Assembly: GCA_964017195.1 (NCBI GenBank)
Contig: OZ024890.1
Location: forward strand, 50,521,593-50,585,592
Source of the DNA: Siderastrea radians
Taxonomy: Eukaryota; Cnidaria; Anthozoa; Scleractinia; Rhizangiidae
Length of the DNA stretch: 64,000 bases
Direction: 5' to 3'
Below the pieces are notes generated by a model that was not told where the DNA came from, did no database searches, and worked only from the letters and a program-made list of their open reading frames with translations. This document shows positions 56,901 through 62,351 of this stretch, piece by piece. Made by a program: the position numbers and the translations under genes. The stretch's first letter is position 1. Every line of letters starts with the position of its first letter.

Positions 56901-59900
56901 CCAACACAGCATTTCATGGACTTACGGTCTTGACAAGTCTGTAAGTACATTCAGTTTCTTCAACTTGGACGCGATGTAACACTTTTAGCAAAACAAGAAT
57001 AAACCTTATGTAGAACTGTATTATTTTGGTTATAGGAATTTACAGAACAACCAAATTTACAGGATTTTGAAGGTTATGTTCAAAGATTTATCTTTAGTGA
57101 GCAACCTGTAAGTACAGATATTCTCATTTTTTTGTGTTGTTGAATGCAATTGTTTTCTTTTTTCTCAAGTTCTAGCAAAGGAAGGCAAGTCTATGTGTAC
57201 TTGTCATTTCTTGTTTCAGAAATCTCGGTGACAATGACATTGCTTTTATTGAAGATGGGGCATTGGCTGTTATGACAACATTGTCTTATCTGTAAGTATT
57301 ATACGGAACTCAATTCCACAAAACTATTAATTTTTTTTCCATTTTGGTTATGTTGTTGAGAATTGGGAAATATTATTTTTTAATTAATTTTTCATTGAAT
57401 AGAAGGTATATGGCACGATTTGGAGAGTATCAATAAAATGAAAATTTGTTTTTGAAGTTTGTATGGACTTCAGGGGTCTGTCCCTTATATTGATGAAGCA
57501 TTTGTGTGCATTTTGAGCCACAACTTAACTCGGTCACTATCCAACTAAACATCACCAACTGTGGTGTCACCAGATTACTGTGCGTGCACACACGCATGTA
57601 ATTTTTGAAGGCACTTCGGCTCTGTTCATGGTGATTGCTTGATCGCAAGTTGAGCGGCTTTGCGAACAAAATTACCATAATTATAAGAATCTGGAGCAAA
57701 CAATCTTAAAAGCAATGATCAACAACAAAAAAAGTTTTTAGTAATGCATTCATTTTACAATTAGTACTATTTCTGACCCCAAACTAGGCAATTTGCTCCA
57801 ACCAGAAGAAATTGTCTCGTAAGCCACCCGCATGATTTTGAGCCCAAAATTTAAGCAAAAATGACTCTTAACACGATCTTTTATGCGACTGAGTTTGTTT
57901 GTCATTTAGATAATAAAGCAACTGCATTATGTTTACCATTATGGAACATTATATTATGTGGGGAGGTGGCACCACAAGGTTCAAACCCTTACCCTTCAAT
58001 CTATTTACTTGGATTGAAACGGTGCCCCTTTCAGATAGCAAGAATAAAAATTAAACCTTTTTTGTACCTCAAAATAAGCTAAAAACAGTTGATAAAATAA
58101 AATAAAGATCATCGCGGGCTTTTAGTCACTCGAATGCTCCAAGTTTTTGTATACTTTTGCTGCCATCTTGTTCAGTATATGGTGTATTTTGGTGACCTAA
58201 CGCACAAAAAAAGCGCAAAAAAGGAACACCTTTTGGGTGGAGCTTCTTCATGTAGCTAACAAGGTTCAGTGGTACTGGTAGCTGTTGACATAAAATATTG
58301 TTGTATTCATGATCACTATTTTGCCCACCAAGTGCTGCTTGGGACACAAACAAATAACATTCTTCTATCAGGCCTCCTGTATGACTCTGCCACATCTCAC
58401 CAACTCCTTGAATCAAACTCACCTCTCTTTCTCGTGCTCTCTCTGTATCATTCTTTGCCATGTGACACAGTGGTTGAACTACCTATCGTGACAGTAAATG
58501 AAATACCTGTCTTGACTGAGATGCCAATTATTATAATTTTTGCTCATTCTCTTATCATTCATAGGAACCTTCAAAATAATCAACTCACAACACTTCCAGT
58601 GGGTGGAGACTTTCACAATAAACAAATCAATACCTTGTAAGTCGTAGAATTGTTTAGTGAAGATAATTCTTTGTTGTCTTTTAGTCATTCCATAACTTTG
58701 TAGTGCCAGTAATCTTTACTACAGTTGCTGCTCACAACTACAGTCGTGGACAGAACATGTTGAGACACTCACAACTAACACACACAACTAACACACAATT
58801 TCCCTGCATAAAACACAAGATTGCATAAATGCTCTCCCCCTGGTTTCCTCAAACTTAATGTTGTTTGGAAGGACTGATGATTCGTCAAACTTTTTGGCGG
58901 CAAAGCGACATTGATAAGGGGGAGAGGGGGGATAATTGTTGATGACATTGATTTTCCAGGTCAAATTTCTCACTCATTCTGAAGAATCTCAACAGTTCCG
59001 TCTGAGATTACAGCTGTTGGCTTTCTTAACAGTGTTTTTATTGCGTTTGCAGCACTCTCCGTAATAACAGAATCACCTCTATAGGTAACGGGACATTCGT
59101 TGCAGTGACTTGTTCAGGAAGCTGTACAAACACACCAGTTTGGTAAGGAGATACTCCCCTGTGGCTTTATATTACCACTGCATGTGCAAAAGCAGATAGG
59201 GAAAGTTAGCCTGAGGAAGACACAATTTAACAGAGATTATGGTACAACGCTAAATTTTGGCCTGCTCCCACTGGTCGAAATCGAACACCTGACGCGATAG
59301 TTTCTCTCCTCAGCGGGCGGCTATCAGCGCGTAATGCACGCTTTTGGCAATTTTTGACCATAATTTAGCGTCGTACAATAAAAACAATAGAGTCCTTCTG
59401 TCTCAGGCCCTATGTGTAATAGGTTCCCTCGGAAATTTGAGGTTCAAACGTCATATAATCCCTCGAACGTAATATTTGTTGTGAACATCAAATTTCCTCA
59501 GGCAACCTATCACACGATAGTGCCTTCGACGGAAGAACTCTATTGTTTAATTATTAAATCCTCTATCTTGGTTATTGAATTTCTATCTTTCTCACCGGTT
59601 CACCACACACAGGTTATCATTGAATACCCCTGCTGTCCTGTAAGGAAATAGAATGTCATGTTGGTGCTGCTTTTTCAAACGTTTTTGTTTCGAGAAGACA
59701 GTTATTTCACTTGGGCTTGTTGGATTATCACCAACTCGGTGCTATGTGCCTCACAAATCCAATAAATCCAATGTGTGCTCATAAAATAATTGTGAAATAG
59801 TCTGGTATGATGCAGTGAAGGCACACCGTTTTTAATTAGTGGTTAATGCGATCCGACTTTTGGCCACCTAGGCCCAAAACTTGAATTTGTCTTTTCCTCG

Positions 59901-61616
59901 TTCAGAAGGTTGTGGAAGTTGAGTTTGGTAGGTACAAAGCGTCACAGCAACATGTATCTAGACAGGGTGGTTAATGAAGTGAGCAAAGCTAGGGGAAGAT
60001 AACAGGAACTAGTCCAGTCATGATCAACCTATCCTTTTTGGACCTACACTATATTTGATACTTCAAGGGCTTGCAGGGCTTCAGAAAAGTCCCATTCATC
60101 GGGCTTTGCCTATCCAGGGGTAATAATGAATAATCGTTCACCAGGTAATCTAATAACTATACTAACACTTTTTCTGCCATTCCAGGGATTTTAGTGGCAA
60201 CAGAATCTCCTCTATTGACACTGGAGCCTTCCAAAATGTTAAAGGATCTGGTTGTACTCTGTAAGTTTATCTTCAGGACCTGGTTGTTCGAAAGCCGGTT
60301 AACGCTAACCTCGGATTAAAATTTAACCCAAGTCCCTGTTTCTCTTATTTCAAAAGAGTTTCACGGGAAATTCCAAGTAATCATTTGACAGCAACCGAAG
60401 TCAAAATGTAGCGCAAAAAAGATTTGCAGGAATTCGTATTGTTTGGCTACAAAACGGAATAAAAATTGACGCTAATCCTGGGTTATCCTGGGTTAGCTTA
60501 ACCCTGCTTGAACGGCTGGGCCCAGTATTTTAATAAATAAAGATACATTTTTCTACTTGTTAGTTTATAATCAGTCTACATTTTCTGATGTCACACTGGA
60601 GTCTTGCCATTTTGTTTGAATGTTTTTGTATTGTTTTACAGACGATTCACCGGTACTATTTTAAAGCACATTGGCCCCCGTGCTTTTGATGATGTCGAGA
60701 TGTGCTATATGTAAGTAATCAAAATAATTTCATTTGAATAGCATTTATTTGGTTTCAACTTTGTATCAACTTATTTCATACTTACATTGTTTGCCAACCA
60801 TAATCCAAGTTTAAAATGAGGGAAGATTGCCAATCAGAGCAGCAGTGAGCTGATAAAACAATACGCTAATTAGTGTTACACAATATGTGCATGTTCGTAA
60901 TTAAAAAGACAACAGCAATATTTGTTTTTGAGTGGAAAAGATGTGAAAACTTTCCATGAAATAATAAATTTTGAGAAACCCTAACCTAAAGAAATGCAGC
61001 TTCACAGCAGAAGCACAGACAAGTGTTTTTTTTTTTTACACAACTTGGGCTCATTTGGTTTGTAAATCATTATGATGTTAAAAATATATATATAATGTGT
61101 TGCAATCGTTGCCTTGCCATCTTTGCTCTACCTGTAAACAATACTTCAGAGAATTTTTCATCGAACCACACAGTGTCAGGGAAGAGGACTGGTAAGCTAT
61201 ATTGTCAAAGGAACAAGAGCTTAGGCTCTAAAGAAACTGTGCTGCTGCGTCGATGGGGAACTGAAACACAAAACTTTGGATTTATCAACTGAGTTGATAA
61301 GGTAAATTGGCCACCATGGAGAGCTTAAATGCTGATGTTTGGAGCGTTAGCCCTTCCTCAGAGAGAATCCAGTTTTCGCTGTGACAAAGGGCTAAAGCTC
61401 GAAACGTCAGCTTTCAATCTCTTTACAGTGGCCATTTTACTTTCTCAAATATTACTAAATCCAATATTCCTTTATCAATATTACTAAATCCAAAGTTTTG
61501 TTAAGTTTCAAAGGAATTGTCTGTCCTCAATTTTTGTTCCTTAGTGAGCTGAATAATCTGGAACTAACAACAATTGTCACGGAAGCTTTCAGAGATGTGA
61601 CGGTTACACGGGATTT
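21640..61616 (+). CDS. Secreted/membrane leucine-rich-repeat protein, 28 exons, 3' end outside window
   Basis: Exon 1 (21640-21944) encodes a signal peptide (CLLLSLTRVTQS), a Tyr/Asn/Trp-rich stretch and an LRR N-cap (CSGCSCSNSDKKVTC). It is followed by 27 exons of 54-90 bp, each carrying one LRR of the LxLxxNxI type. Every exon length is a multiple of three, and every intron is phase 2, splitting the codon of the conserved Leu. Together they give 765 codons plus two bases. The last exon seen ends with a GTAAGT donor at 61617, so LRR C-cap, linker and any transmembrane or 7TM part lie beyond the window. One-LRR-per-exon with phase-2 introns is the arrangement known for glycoprotein-hormone and LGR receptors. 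An LGR-type GPCR is therefore a reasonable guess, but 27 repeats exceed the usual 9-17, and other LRR adhesion proteins are possible. Late repeats contain extra cysteines (CSGSC, GSGC, MCY). Introns are heavily invaded, exons are not. Confidence 0.88.
21945..22415 (+). other. LRR intron 1, first part
   Basis: No element or coding signal recognised before the MULE-like element. Confidence 0.5.
22416..23395 (+). mobile_element. MULE-like non-autonomous element with 9-bp target duplications
   Basis: 980 bp. Ends TAGACTCCGAGCAGTCTCTC and ACTGCTCGTAGTCGA form long inverted repeats that extend more than 100 bp inward (GGGATAGTC, ACAAGCGAGC, GAAAGAGAGACTACAGACTA and their complements). A perfect 9-bp direct repeat TTCATTTAA flanks it (22407-22415 and 23396-23404). 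Long TIRs with 9-bp duplications fit Mutator-like elements. No transposase is seen. Confidence 0.85.
23848..24009. repeat. Foldback palindrome
   Basis: Arms of about 80 bp: ACCTAATCGTACCTTTTTGG pairs with CCAAAAAAGGTGCAATTAGG, through GCTTCAGC and GCTGAAGC, to a centre ATTTTGGCGAGACTGCGTCT / GGCGAGACTGCGTCTCGCCA that is a perfect inverted repeat around position 23929. Confidence 0.85.
24183..24363 (+). repeat. Dispersed 180-bp repeat, copy B
   Basis: Inverted partner of 19577-19758; begins CAGTGCTTTCAATAAGCACC and ends TTTTATTGAAACCCCTGA. It lies in intron 1 of the LRR gene while copy A lies in MINDY intron 1. Confidence 0.75.
25009..25260 (-). repeat. G-rich dispersed repeat, copy 2 (inverted)
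   Basis: C-rich counterpart of 5541-5790, starting after a poly-G run. Motifs CCCGCTTCCC, TTTTTCCCTTTTTC and CCCACCTCCC appear in the same relative order when reversed. Confidence 0.55.
26209..26283 (+). other. Possible skipped or alternative exon in LRR intron 1
   Basis: 75 bp after a good acceptor (TTTTGTATTTCAG) and before GTAAAT, open in the phase used by the gene (IIRNRVIQNLHPEDLADTLG). It lacks the LxxN core, and direct joining of exon 1 to 30692 restores the usual Leu codon, so it may be chance. Confidence 0.25.
26330..30400 (+). repeat. 29-bp polypyrimidine minisatellite, about 140 units
   Basis: The unit is 29 bp, for example TGTCTACCCCTCCCTTCTCT followed by GCTCATTCC. The left part (to about 27140) uses a TATCCCTCCCTTCCCTGCTC variant and the right part the CTACCCCTCCCTTCTCTGCT variant. 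Because 29 is not a multiple of three and the strand has almost no A or G to make stops, three long overlapping frames stay open and each shows a 29-residue super-repeat. No stop-codon, start or splice logic supports translation. It lies inside intron 1 of the LRR gene. A segment of about 400 bp is present twice (about 27150-27545 and 27969-28363). Confidence 0.95.
30692..30763 (+). CDS. LRR gene exon 2
   Basis: 72 bp, acceptor TTTTGCAG, donor GTAAGC; encodes KIFNSGLEFVNATTFHNL. Confidence 0.88.
31396..31461 (+). CDS. LRR gene exon 3
   Basis: 66 bp, acceptor GCTCCAG, donor GTAAGT; encodes SLAKNNLKDFPDISKNA. Confidence 0.88.
31506..31540. repeat. (AAAT)n microsatellite
   Basis: Tetranucleotide AAAT tract in LRR intron 3. 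Confidence 0.85.
32165..32236 (+). CDS. LRR gene exon 4
   Basis: 72 bp, acceptor CCCATTCAG, donor GTGAGT; encodes DLYANKIQLWSHNFTELP. Confidence 0.88.
32545..32668 (+). pseudogene. Acidic transposon-encoded N-terminal exon
   Basis: ATG at 32545 opens about 41 codons rich in Ser, Glu, Tyr and Phe (MCSVDYETSEEYFYDSEQS, then NEEFFLPYD) before a GTAAGA donor. A related acidic frame lies on the minus strand at 63790-63960 in the right-hand element. Confidence 0.5.
33840..34100 (-). pseudogene. LINE reverse-transcriptase C-terminal fragment
   Basis: Minus-strand frame reads HSTPKIPEHLRICQCCSSNE, then VENEVHFLLSCNRYDPIKK, the zinc-binding tail typical of non-LTR retrotransposon RT proteins. A frameshift follows DFDS. 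It is nested inside the THAP element. Confidence 0.65.
34480..34765 (-). pseudogene. THAP-domain relic
   Basis: Minus-strand frames read STCVLQCYNNKSNPRAGILL (CxxxC of a C2CH THAP finger), then after a stop VRTHTQCEFQPERHFDHF and FTDEFFQRAVHVARSQRS. These are the middle and end of a transposase THAP domain. Stops and small deletions make it non-functional. Confidence 0.65.
35191..35480. repeat. Possible MITE fragment (TTAAGGTGGC end)
   Basis: Begins TTAAGGTGGCCCGATAC, resembling a MITE terminus by its TTAA edge. No matching right end was found, so it may be truncated. Confidence 0.35.
35941..36013. repeat. (CAGT)n microsatellite
   Basis: CAGT tract followed by a degenerate CAGC/CAGT-rich region to about 36290. 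Confidence 0.9.
36290..36481 (+). repeat. Dispersed repeat with (TCAA)n tail, copy 1
   Basis: TGCAAACCCATCATTACTGG to ACTATGGGGAAATGTTAAGA, then (TCAA)n at 36482-36535. Nearly identical to 47662-47855. The conserved frame reads DRILNKKIPFLPDFTCNYG, so it may derive from a retrotransposon coding end, but the family is not recognised. Confidence 0.75.
36482..36652. repeat. (TCAA)n followed by (CAGT)n
   Basis: TCAA tract to about 36535, a few CAAG units, then CAGT to about 36650. The same order of two different tetranucleotides occurs at 47855-47990. Confidence 0.9.
37241..37309 (+). CDS. LRR gene exon 5
   Basis: 69 bp, acceptor TTATCTGCAG, donor GTAAGT; encodes ILTENEIDWIPNNWFDLP. Confidence 0.88.
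37619..37690 (+). CDS. LRR gene exon 6
   Basis: 72 bp, acceptor TTTTGGCAG, donor GTAAGT; encodes GLSKNKLKKFPGASFIN. Confidence 0.88.
38144..38227 (+). CDS. LRR gene exon 7
   Basis: 84 bp, acceptor GGCACAG, donor GTAAGT; encodes GLDHNEIPSISVPNLRP with a four-residue-longer repeat (FYGNDSQL). Confidence 0.88.
38357..38428 (+). CDS. LRR gene exon 8
   Basis: 72 bp, acceptor CAATTGCAG, donor GTAAGT; encodes NASNNQITSISTGAFSSL, the best match to the extracellular LRR consensus here. Confidence 0.9.
38455..39751. mobile_element. 1.3-kb element with CATCGCCCACAATGC ends
   Basis: Perfect 15-bp inverted ends CATCGCCCACAATGC and GCATTGTGGGCGATG nearly fill LRR intron 8. No transposase and no clear target duplication are seen; superfamily unknown. 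Confidence 0.6.
39879..39950 (+). CDS. LRR gene exon 9
   Basis: 72 bp, acceptor TTTTCTATAG, donor GTAAGT; encodes ELQVNNMETIAANVFYEI. Confidence 0.88.
40266..40349 (+). CDS. LRR gene exon 10
   Basis: 84 bp, acceptor CTTTTTAG, donor GTAAGT; encodes DLRGNKLQSITAQSFSS with an insertion before ENLPKLRVL. Confidence 0.88.
40787..40870 (+). CDS. LRR gene exon 11
   Basis: 84 bp, acceptor CTCACAG, donor GTAAGT; encodes ILMQQQSPYQATSVMYNAF, an atypical repeat in which Gln replaces the consensus Asn. Confidence 0.85.
40978..41043. repeat. (AAT)n tail of a LINE
   Basis: AAT repeat at the 3' end of the minus-strand LINE copy that follows. Confidence 0.9.
41044..41525 (-). mobile_element. 5'-truncated LINE, reverse-transcriptase C-terminus
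   Basis: An open minus-strand frame reads FYRIYFKILIITFKVIHGMS, then ATSGARSFYAAAPTLWNSLP and FKRHVKTHLFRLAF. This is the highly conserved end of CR1/L2-like LINE pol proteins in invertebrates. The trinucleotide tail and 5' truncation are typical of target-primed insertion. It lies in LRR intron 11. Confidence 0.8.
41637..41714 (+). CDS. LRR gene exon 12
   Basis: 78 bp, acceptor TTTTTTCAG, donor GTGAGT; encodes WLNDNALSHFPHPALSQ. Confidence 0.88.
41790..41960 (+). repeat. tRNA-derived SINE-like sequence
   Basis: GTAGTTCTGTGGTTAGAGCA resembles an A box, and GGCTTTGTTTCCTGTCAGGA lies where a B box is expected. A T-rich body follows. It is a degenerate SINE, not a functional tRNA. Confidence 0.5.
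42273..42353 (+). CDS. LRR gene exon 13
   Basis: 81 bp, acceptor ATTGTTTAAG, donor GTAAGT; encodes HLENNAITSVTSFSKTDF. The split codon here is Ala, not Leu. Confidence 0.85.
42820..43134. repeat. Foldback element with about 95-bp arms
   Basis: CACACAGGCTGGTTTTCGTG (42820) pairs with ATGAAAACCAGCCTGTGTG (to 43134), and the pairing continues through GTGCATTTATTTCTTGACCT and AGCGTATTACTTTTGC. The loop is about 125 bp. It is in LRR intron 13. Confidence 0.8.
43586..45247 (+). CDS. Transposon protein with 2A-like peptide and OTU cysteine protease
   Basis: 553 codons. Residues 1-360 are Cys/Asn/Lys-rich, with a duplicated block QTSLRGTSNHSNV / QTQTSLRGTCNHSNV and a basic stretch KCRKLRKRHKNMLKK. 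Residues 360-373 are LLLSGDIELNPGP, matching the D-[VI]-E-x-N-P-G-P 2A-like rule, which would separate the chain between Gly372 and Pro373. Residues about 385-530 match the OTU peptidase: GGGGDCFFKSVSHELYG with Asp411 and Cys412, then MHYVSTC with His521. OTU enzymes cut ubiquitin chains; their job in transposons is unknown. The first ATG is uncertain. The frame ends at a TAG while the next Helitron block continues in another frame, so it may already be a relic. Confidence 0.75.
   Translation: MCVLFSQLVSDVFVLSNVSCSSFITIQCIQTLLCLGELFFFHRNTMYSNSFVSRTRHNFLCICSQICISNEYFRFWGALCGLFANKSPIASLGLLHKTSAGRMAFFNSPRGTNKLRNGAQNLLRETQTSLRGTSNHSNVILTLLRQTQTSLRGTCNHSNVTENVLRHTINGMINGIYPIYSESQRVGKMSFGIPVLAYCALQIGHANHIFSYLYNCILNKESISKPNNACITNAMKTVPRSEYNNDYGNHVSHQSKTSKCMKNHRHSLLCSRQVHHKLRDREPSRISMRRVFQLLKCRKLRKRHKNMLKKSTPVSSVLYNIATNYNYWKLKYFNSDNSFYSSFFRVPHKISVTYNAQKQTLLLSGDIELNPGPLTDNTIKDMCFYSNPDFTLRYRMLRHELTPLDVGGGGDCFFKSVSHELYGNSNNHAEIRALGVRYLKDNPERFIESVVGTSWSQYLTNMSLQGTWANHIIIQAVADAMNLKIHIIESDSNFREVTVVEPANATTNIRTIYIGHIGQMHYVSTCPIAHQQRSNDIDIEETVSNDSEKDRCK
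45240..45536 (+). pseudogene. Helitron basic region (frame-shifted)
   Basis: Frame 3 continues the element after the OTU stop: KRDRAAYMRQYRQNNNSPYK, then QQRKYRQMTTSPQKKSKRN and FAIKQFHEIVNQGPLYVC. The repeated K/R-x-Y-R blocks are typical of the region before the Helitron N-terminal domain. It ends in a stop where a one-base insertion breaks the frame near 45535. Confidence 0.65.
45520..46416 (+). pseudogene. Helitron N-terminal zinc-binding domain (DUF6570-like)
   Basis: 298 codons in frame 1: CCDQLWYKHSV, WVCRTCSNYLIKNKVPPC, LLAPRIAFQKLMQAPRG, QLKIHGNIVNVPADVT and CEELAYPGIFLGQPRVDNK. These are hallmark strings of the domain before the Rep motif in coral Helitron/PIF1-like proteins. A frame change at about 46410 (ELRQSDRRAAMC continues in another frame) and an early stop remove everything downstream. 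Confidence 0.7.
46450..46690. repeat. AT-rich tandem repeat, about 65-70-bp unit
   Basis: Imperfect copies of CATTTATTGATATATTGTTT with TATATAATC follow the Helitron frame directly (near 46475, 46540, 46595 and 46630). Confidence 0.6.
47271..47324 (+). CDS. LRR gene exon 14 (short)
   Basis: 54 bp, acceptor CAATTCCAG, donor GTAAGA; encodes NQESAHKPFEKITSLQRL. It is shorter than its neighbours and uses the end of exon 13 (LHA) for the LxxN core. Confidence 0.8.
47662..47855 (+). repeat. Dispersed repeat with (TCAA)n tail, copy 2
   Basis: Near-identical to 36290-36481. A single frame runs through HLQHEVYTSLNSIVSC to the simple repeats. This copy carries about 200 bp of extra upstream sequence (from about 47455) not present beside copy 1. 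Confidence 0.75.
47855..47990. repeat. (TCAA)n followed by (CAGT)n
   Basis: TCAA to about 47918 then CAGT to about 47990, the same order as at 36482-36652. Confidence 0.9.
48058..48129 (+). CDS. LRR gene exon 15
   Basis: 72 bp, acceptor GTTTCTCAG, donor GTAAGT; encodes FVHGNGIPSIQEEDLWVL. Confidence 0.88.
48802..48879 (+). CDS. LRR gene exon 16
   Basis: 78 bp, acceptor TTTTTTGCAG, donor GTAAGG; encodes YFSQNQLTNATVHPEAF. Confidence 0.88.
49215..49292 (+). CDS. LRR gene exon 17
   Basis: 78 bp, acceptor GTTACAG, donor GTAAGT; encodes HLDYNRFHYVPLCVQGK, one of few repeats with Cys. Confidence 0.88.
49513..49584 (+). CDS. LRR gene exon 18
   Basis: 72 bp, acceptor CATGTCAG, donor GTAAGT; encodes RLDGNSITFILEGTFSGL. 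Confidence 0.88.
49876..50688 (-). mobile_element. 813-bp TIR element with perfect 9-bp target duplications
   Basis: Ends TAGCCTGCGTGCAGACGTCT and AGACGTCTGCAGGCAGGCTA open inverted repeats of about 90 bp with few mismatches. ATAAATCAC is repeated exactly at 49867-49875 and 50689-50697. Long TIRs plus 9-bp duplications fit a Mutator-like element. It lies in LRR intron 18 and encodes a degraded CxxC protein on the minus strand. Confidence 0.85.
49897..50640 (-). pseudogene. Element-encoded ZAD-like CxxC protein, frameshifted
   Basis: Minus-strand frame from about 50640 reads MSDCVLRFSTILKNNDRNLV, SRSEFKVLEEILSIQFIV and TSPYICRSCVKEV. A frame change near 50276 follows, then VDRSSNDLSSLATSTPVK and IQIPPVSPVRPPI. 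Paired Cys residues at both ends of a 40-60-residue helix-rich block resemble ZAD-type zinc domains; similar proteins recur in coral genomes (memory, not checked). Function unknown. Confidence 0.55.
50698..52683 (+). other. LRR intron 18, remainder
   Basis: About 2 kb with no exon, element or RNA gene recognised; short ORFs look random. Confidence 0.45.
52684..52749 (+). CDS. LRR gene exon 19
   Basis: 66 bp, acceptor TTTTTTACAG, donor GTAAGA; encodes YLQNNDIVAVENGAFPA. Confidence 0.88.
53290..53585 (-). pseudogene. Penelope GIY-YIG endonuclease remnant
   Basis: Minus-strand reading gives DTTLRSHLVRPK, then after a small frame change DGVVYKISYECGKLYIGETE and ERIKEYDRTEIYG. YK-I and LYIG are the GIY-YIG signature of Penelope endonucleases. 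Confidence 0.75.
53960..54570 (-). pseudogene. Penelope reverse-transcriptase C-terminal remnant
   Basis: Frame from 54570 reads LYMEDSEEQALSSAPCVPK, WKRYIDDTFTVLNRNNIDTF (the YxDD active site as YIDD), and FLDTLVTRESEGHLTTSDY. A frame change near 54170 leads to SVKRGIVKCLYESAKHFITR and HLSSILVANGYPHSLVQ, ending near ARKEFAYAIYQRHT. Confidence 0.8.
54767..55146. mobile_element. 380-bp MITE with TTAAAGGGGTTA ends
   Basis: TTAAAGGGGTTATGTCACG and CGTGACGTAACCCCTTTAA are inverted with one change, again with TTAA on both edges. The pairing continues with GCTATTTTA and TAAAATAGC. Confidence 0.75.
55196..55267 (+). CDS. LRR gene exon 20
   Basis: 72 bp, acceptor TATCTTTAG, donor GTAAGT; encodes NMNSNKFDFKHGNQFTNL. 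It starts 50 bp after the MITE at 54767-55146. Confidence 0.85.
55349..55838. mobile_element. 490-bp MITE with CCRTAGAATTCCGAAAG ends
   Basis: CCATAGAATTCCGAAAG pairs with CTTTCGGAATTCTACGG. Inner copies of AATTTTGGAATT, TTACTTTTGGG and TTACTTTCGG recur. No convincing target duplication was found. Confidence 0.65.
55839..56868 (+). other. LRR intron 20, remainder
   Basis: No exon or element recognised. Confidence 0.45.
56869..56940 (+). CDS. LRR gene exon 21
   Basis: 72 bp, acceptor ATTTTATAG, donor GTAAGT; encodes SLSNNLINVIPNTAFHGL. Confidence 0.9.
57036..57107 (+). CDS. LRR gene exon 22
   Basis: 72 bp, acceptor TTGGTTATAG, donor GTAAGT; encodes NLQNNQIYRILKVMFKDL. The preceding intron is only 95 bp. 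Confidence 0.9.
57220..57291 (+). CDS. LRR gene exon 23
   Basis: 72 bp, acceptor CTTGTTTCAG, donor GTAAGT; encodes NLGDNDIAFIEDGALAV. Confidence 0.9.
57292..58564 (+). other. LRR intron 23, nothing recognised
   Basis: The longest ORF (minus strand, 58126-58461) has no domain and is judged random. Confidence 0.45.
58565..58636 (+). CDS. LRR gene exon 24
   Basis: 72 bp, acceptor ATTCATAG, donor GTAAGT; encodes NLQNNQLTTLPVGGDFHN. Confidence 0.88.
59053..59142 (+). CDS. LRR gene exon 25 (cysteine pair)
   Basis: 90 bp, acceptor GTTTGCAG, donor GTAAGG; encodes TLRNNRITSIGNGTFVAV followed by TCSGSCTNTPVW, the longest repeat seen. Confidence 0.88.
59143..60185 (+). other. LRR intron 25, nothing recognised
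   Basis: No coding signal or clear repeat structure. Confidence 0.45.
60186..60260 (+). CDS. LRR gene exon 26
   Basis: 75 bp, acceptor CATTCCAG, donor GTAAGT; encodes DFSGNRISSIDTGAFQNV then KGSGCTL. Confidence 0.88.
60276..60523. mobile_element. 250-bp MITE with GGACCTGGTTGTTCGAA end
   Basis: CTGGTTGTTCGAAAGCCGGT and GTTAACGCTAACC near the left pair imperfectly with GGTTAGCTTAACC and GCTTGAACGGCTGGGCCC near the right. It starts 15 bp after exon 26. Confidence 0.6.
60642..60710 (+). CDS. LRR gene exon 27
   Basis: 69 bp, acceptor TGTTTTACAG, donor GTAAGT; encodes RFTGTILKHIGPRAFDDV then EMCYI; the consensus Asn is missing. Confidence 0.85.
61268..61501 (+). repeat. Inverted-repeat-bounded dispersed repeat
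   Basis: ACAAAACTTTGGATTTA (61268) and TAAATCCAAAGTTTTGT (to 61501) bound it. The interior has TATCAACTGAGTTGATAAGG and two versions of the CAAAGGGCTAAAGCTCGAAA theme (GAGCGTTAGCCCTTCCTC). A partial copy is at 7996-8125. Confidence 0.65.
61545..61616 (+). CDS. LRR gene exon 28 (last in window)
   Basis: 72 bp, acceptor TTGTTCCTTAG, donor GTAAGT at 61617; encodes ELNNLELTTIVTEAFRDV. The intact donor shows that the gene continues to the right. Confidence 0.88.
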
Positions 61617-62042
61617 GTAAGTAGAAACTAGATTTTTGAAGAGTCACTTAGTTCCAGGCCAGACAGAGTAGGACGACAGTGAGGTGGAAGCTCAAAGTGC
61701 CACTTTGCATACAAGATTGCACACATTTTGCATAACTGCCATTACAATGCAGCCTCGTACGCGCAGCCCTACCGAAAAAAAAAAAAGAAAAAAAAACAAC
61801 ACTGACACCTTCAAGTTGGCAATACCGACAACTATAACTTCGCATCTGGTACCCTGCTAGCAGACGTTTTTCACCTTTTTGTCCTTTGTGTCTCGTGGTC
61901 TATTCGTGGCTGTCTAAGGCAAAGGATGAAATGATAAAAAATCCTCTGCTAGCAGGATTCGAAACCCCTGAACTCTGGACCGGTATTGCTGAGGTCATGG
62001 CTTCCCAGCCTGAATTTTTCAGGTTAATAGTTTATTAACTTT
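61617..62042 (+). other. LRR intron 28, nothing recognised
   Basis: Intron sequence with an A-rich run near 61777-61798 and no further exon. Confidence 0.45.
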
Positions 62043-62351
62043 TTAAAGTGCTACTATGATAAAAATATGAATTTTTTGTTCTCTCCATATTTCGAAAATA
62101 TAAGTACATATCACTCACCGTGCAAAGTTTTAAGTCGAAATTCGTACGGGAAGTCCGATTATTTTAACCGTAGTTTTCGAATTCGGCTTGCCGCCATTAC
62201 TCAATTCAAAAATGACCGGGACAAGTTAGACCGAGTTGGCCCAGAGAGGAAGTGACGTAGAAGTCTCAACGCAACAAAACAAACGTGGCTACTTTCTTAT
62301 GCATTCGGAGAGGTGTGAGGATTAGCAAGATTCATTTCTTCGATTTTGAGC

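Noticed and set aside
58126..58640. ORFs of 111 and 123 codons
   Set aside because: They overlap on opposite strands in an intron; the plus-strand one simply reads into LRR exon 24.
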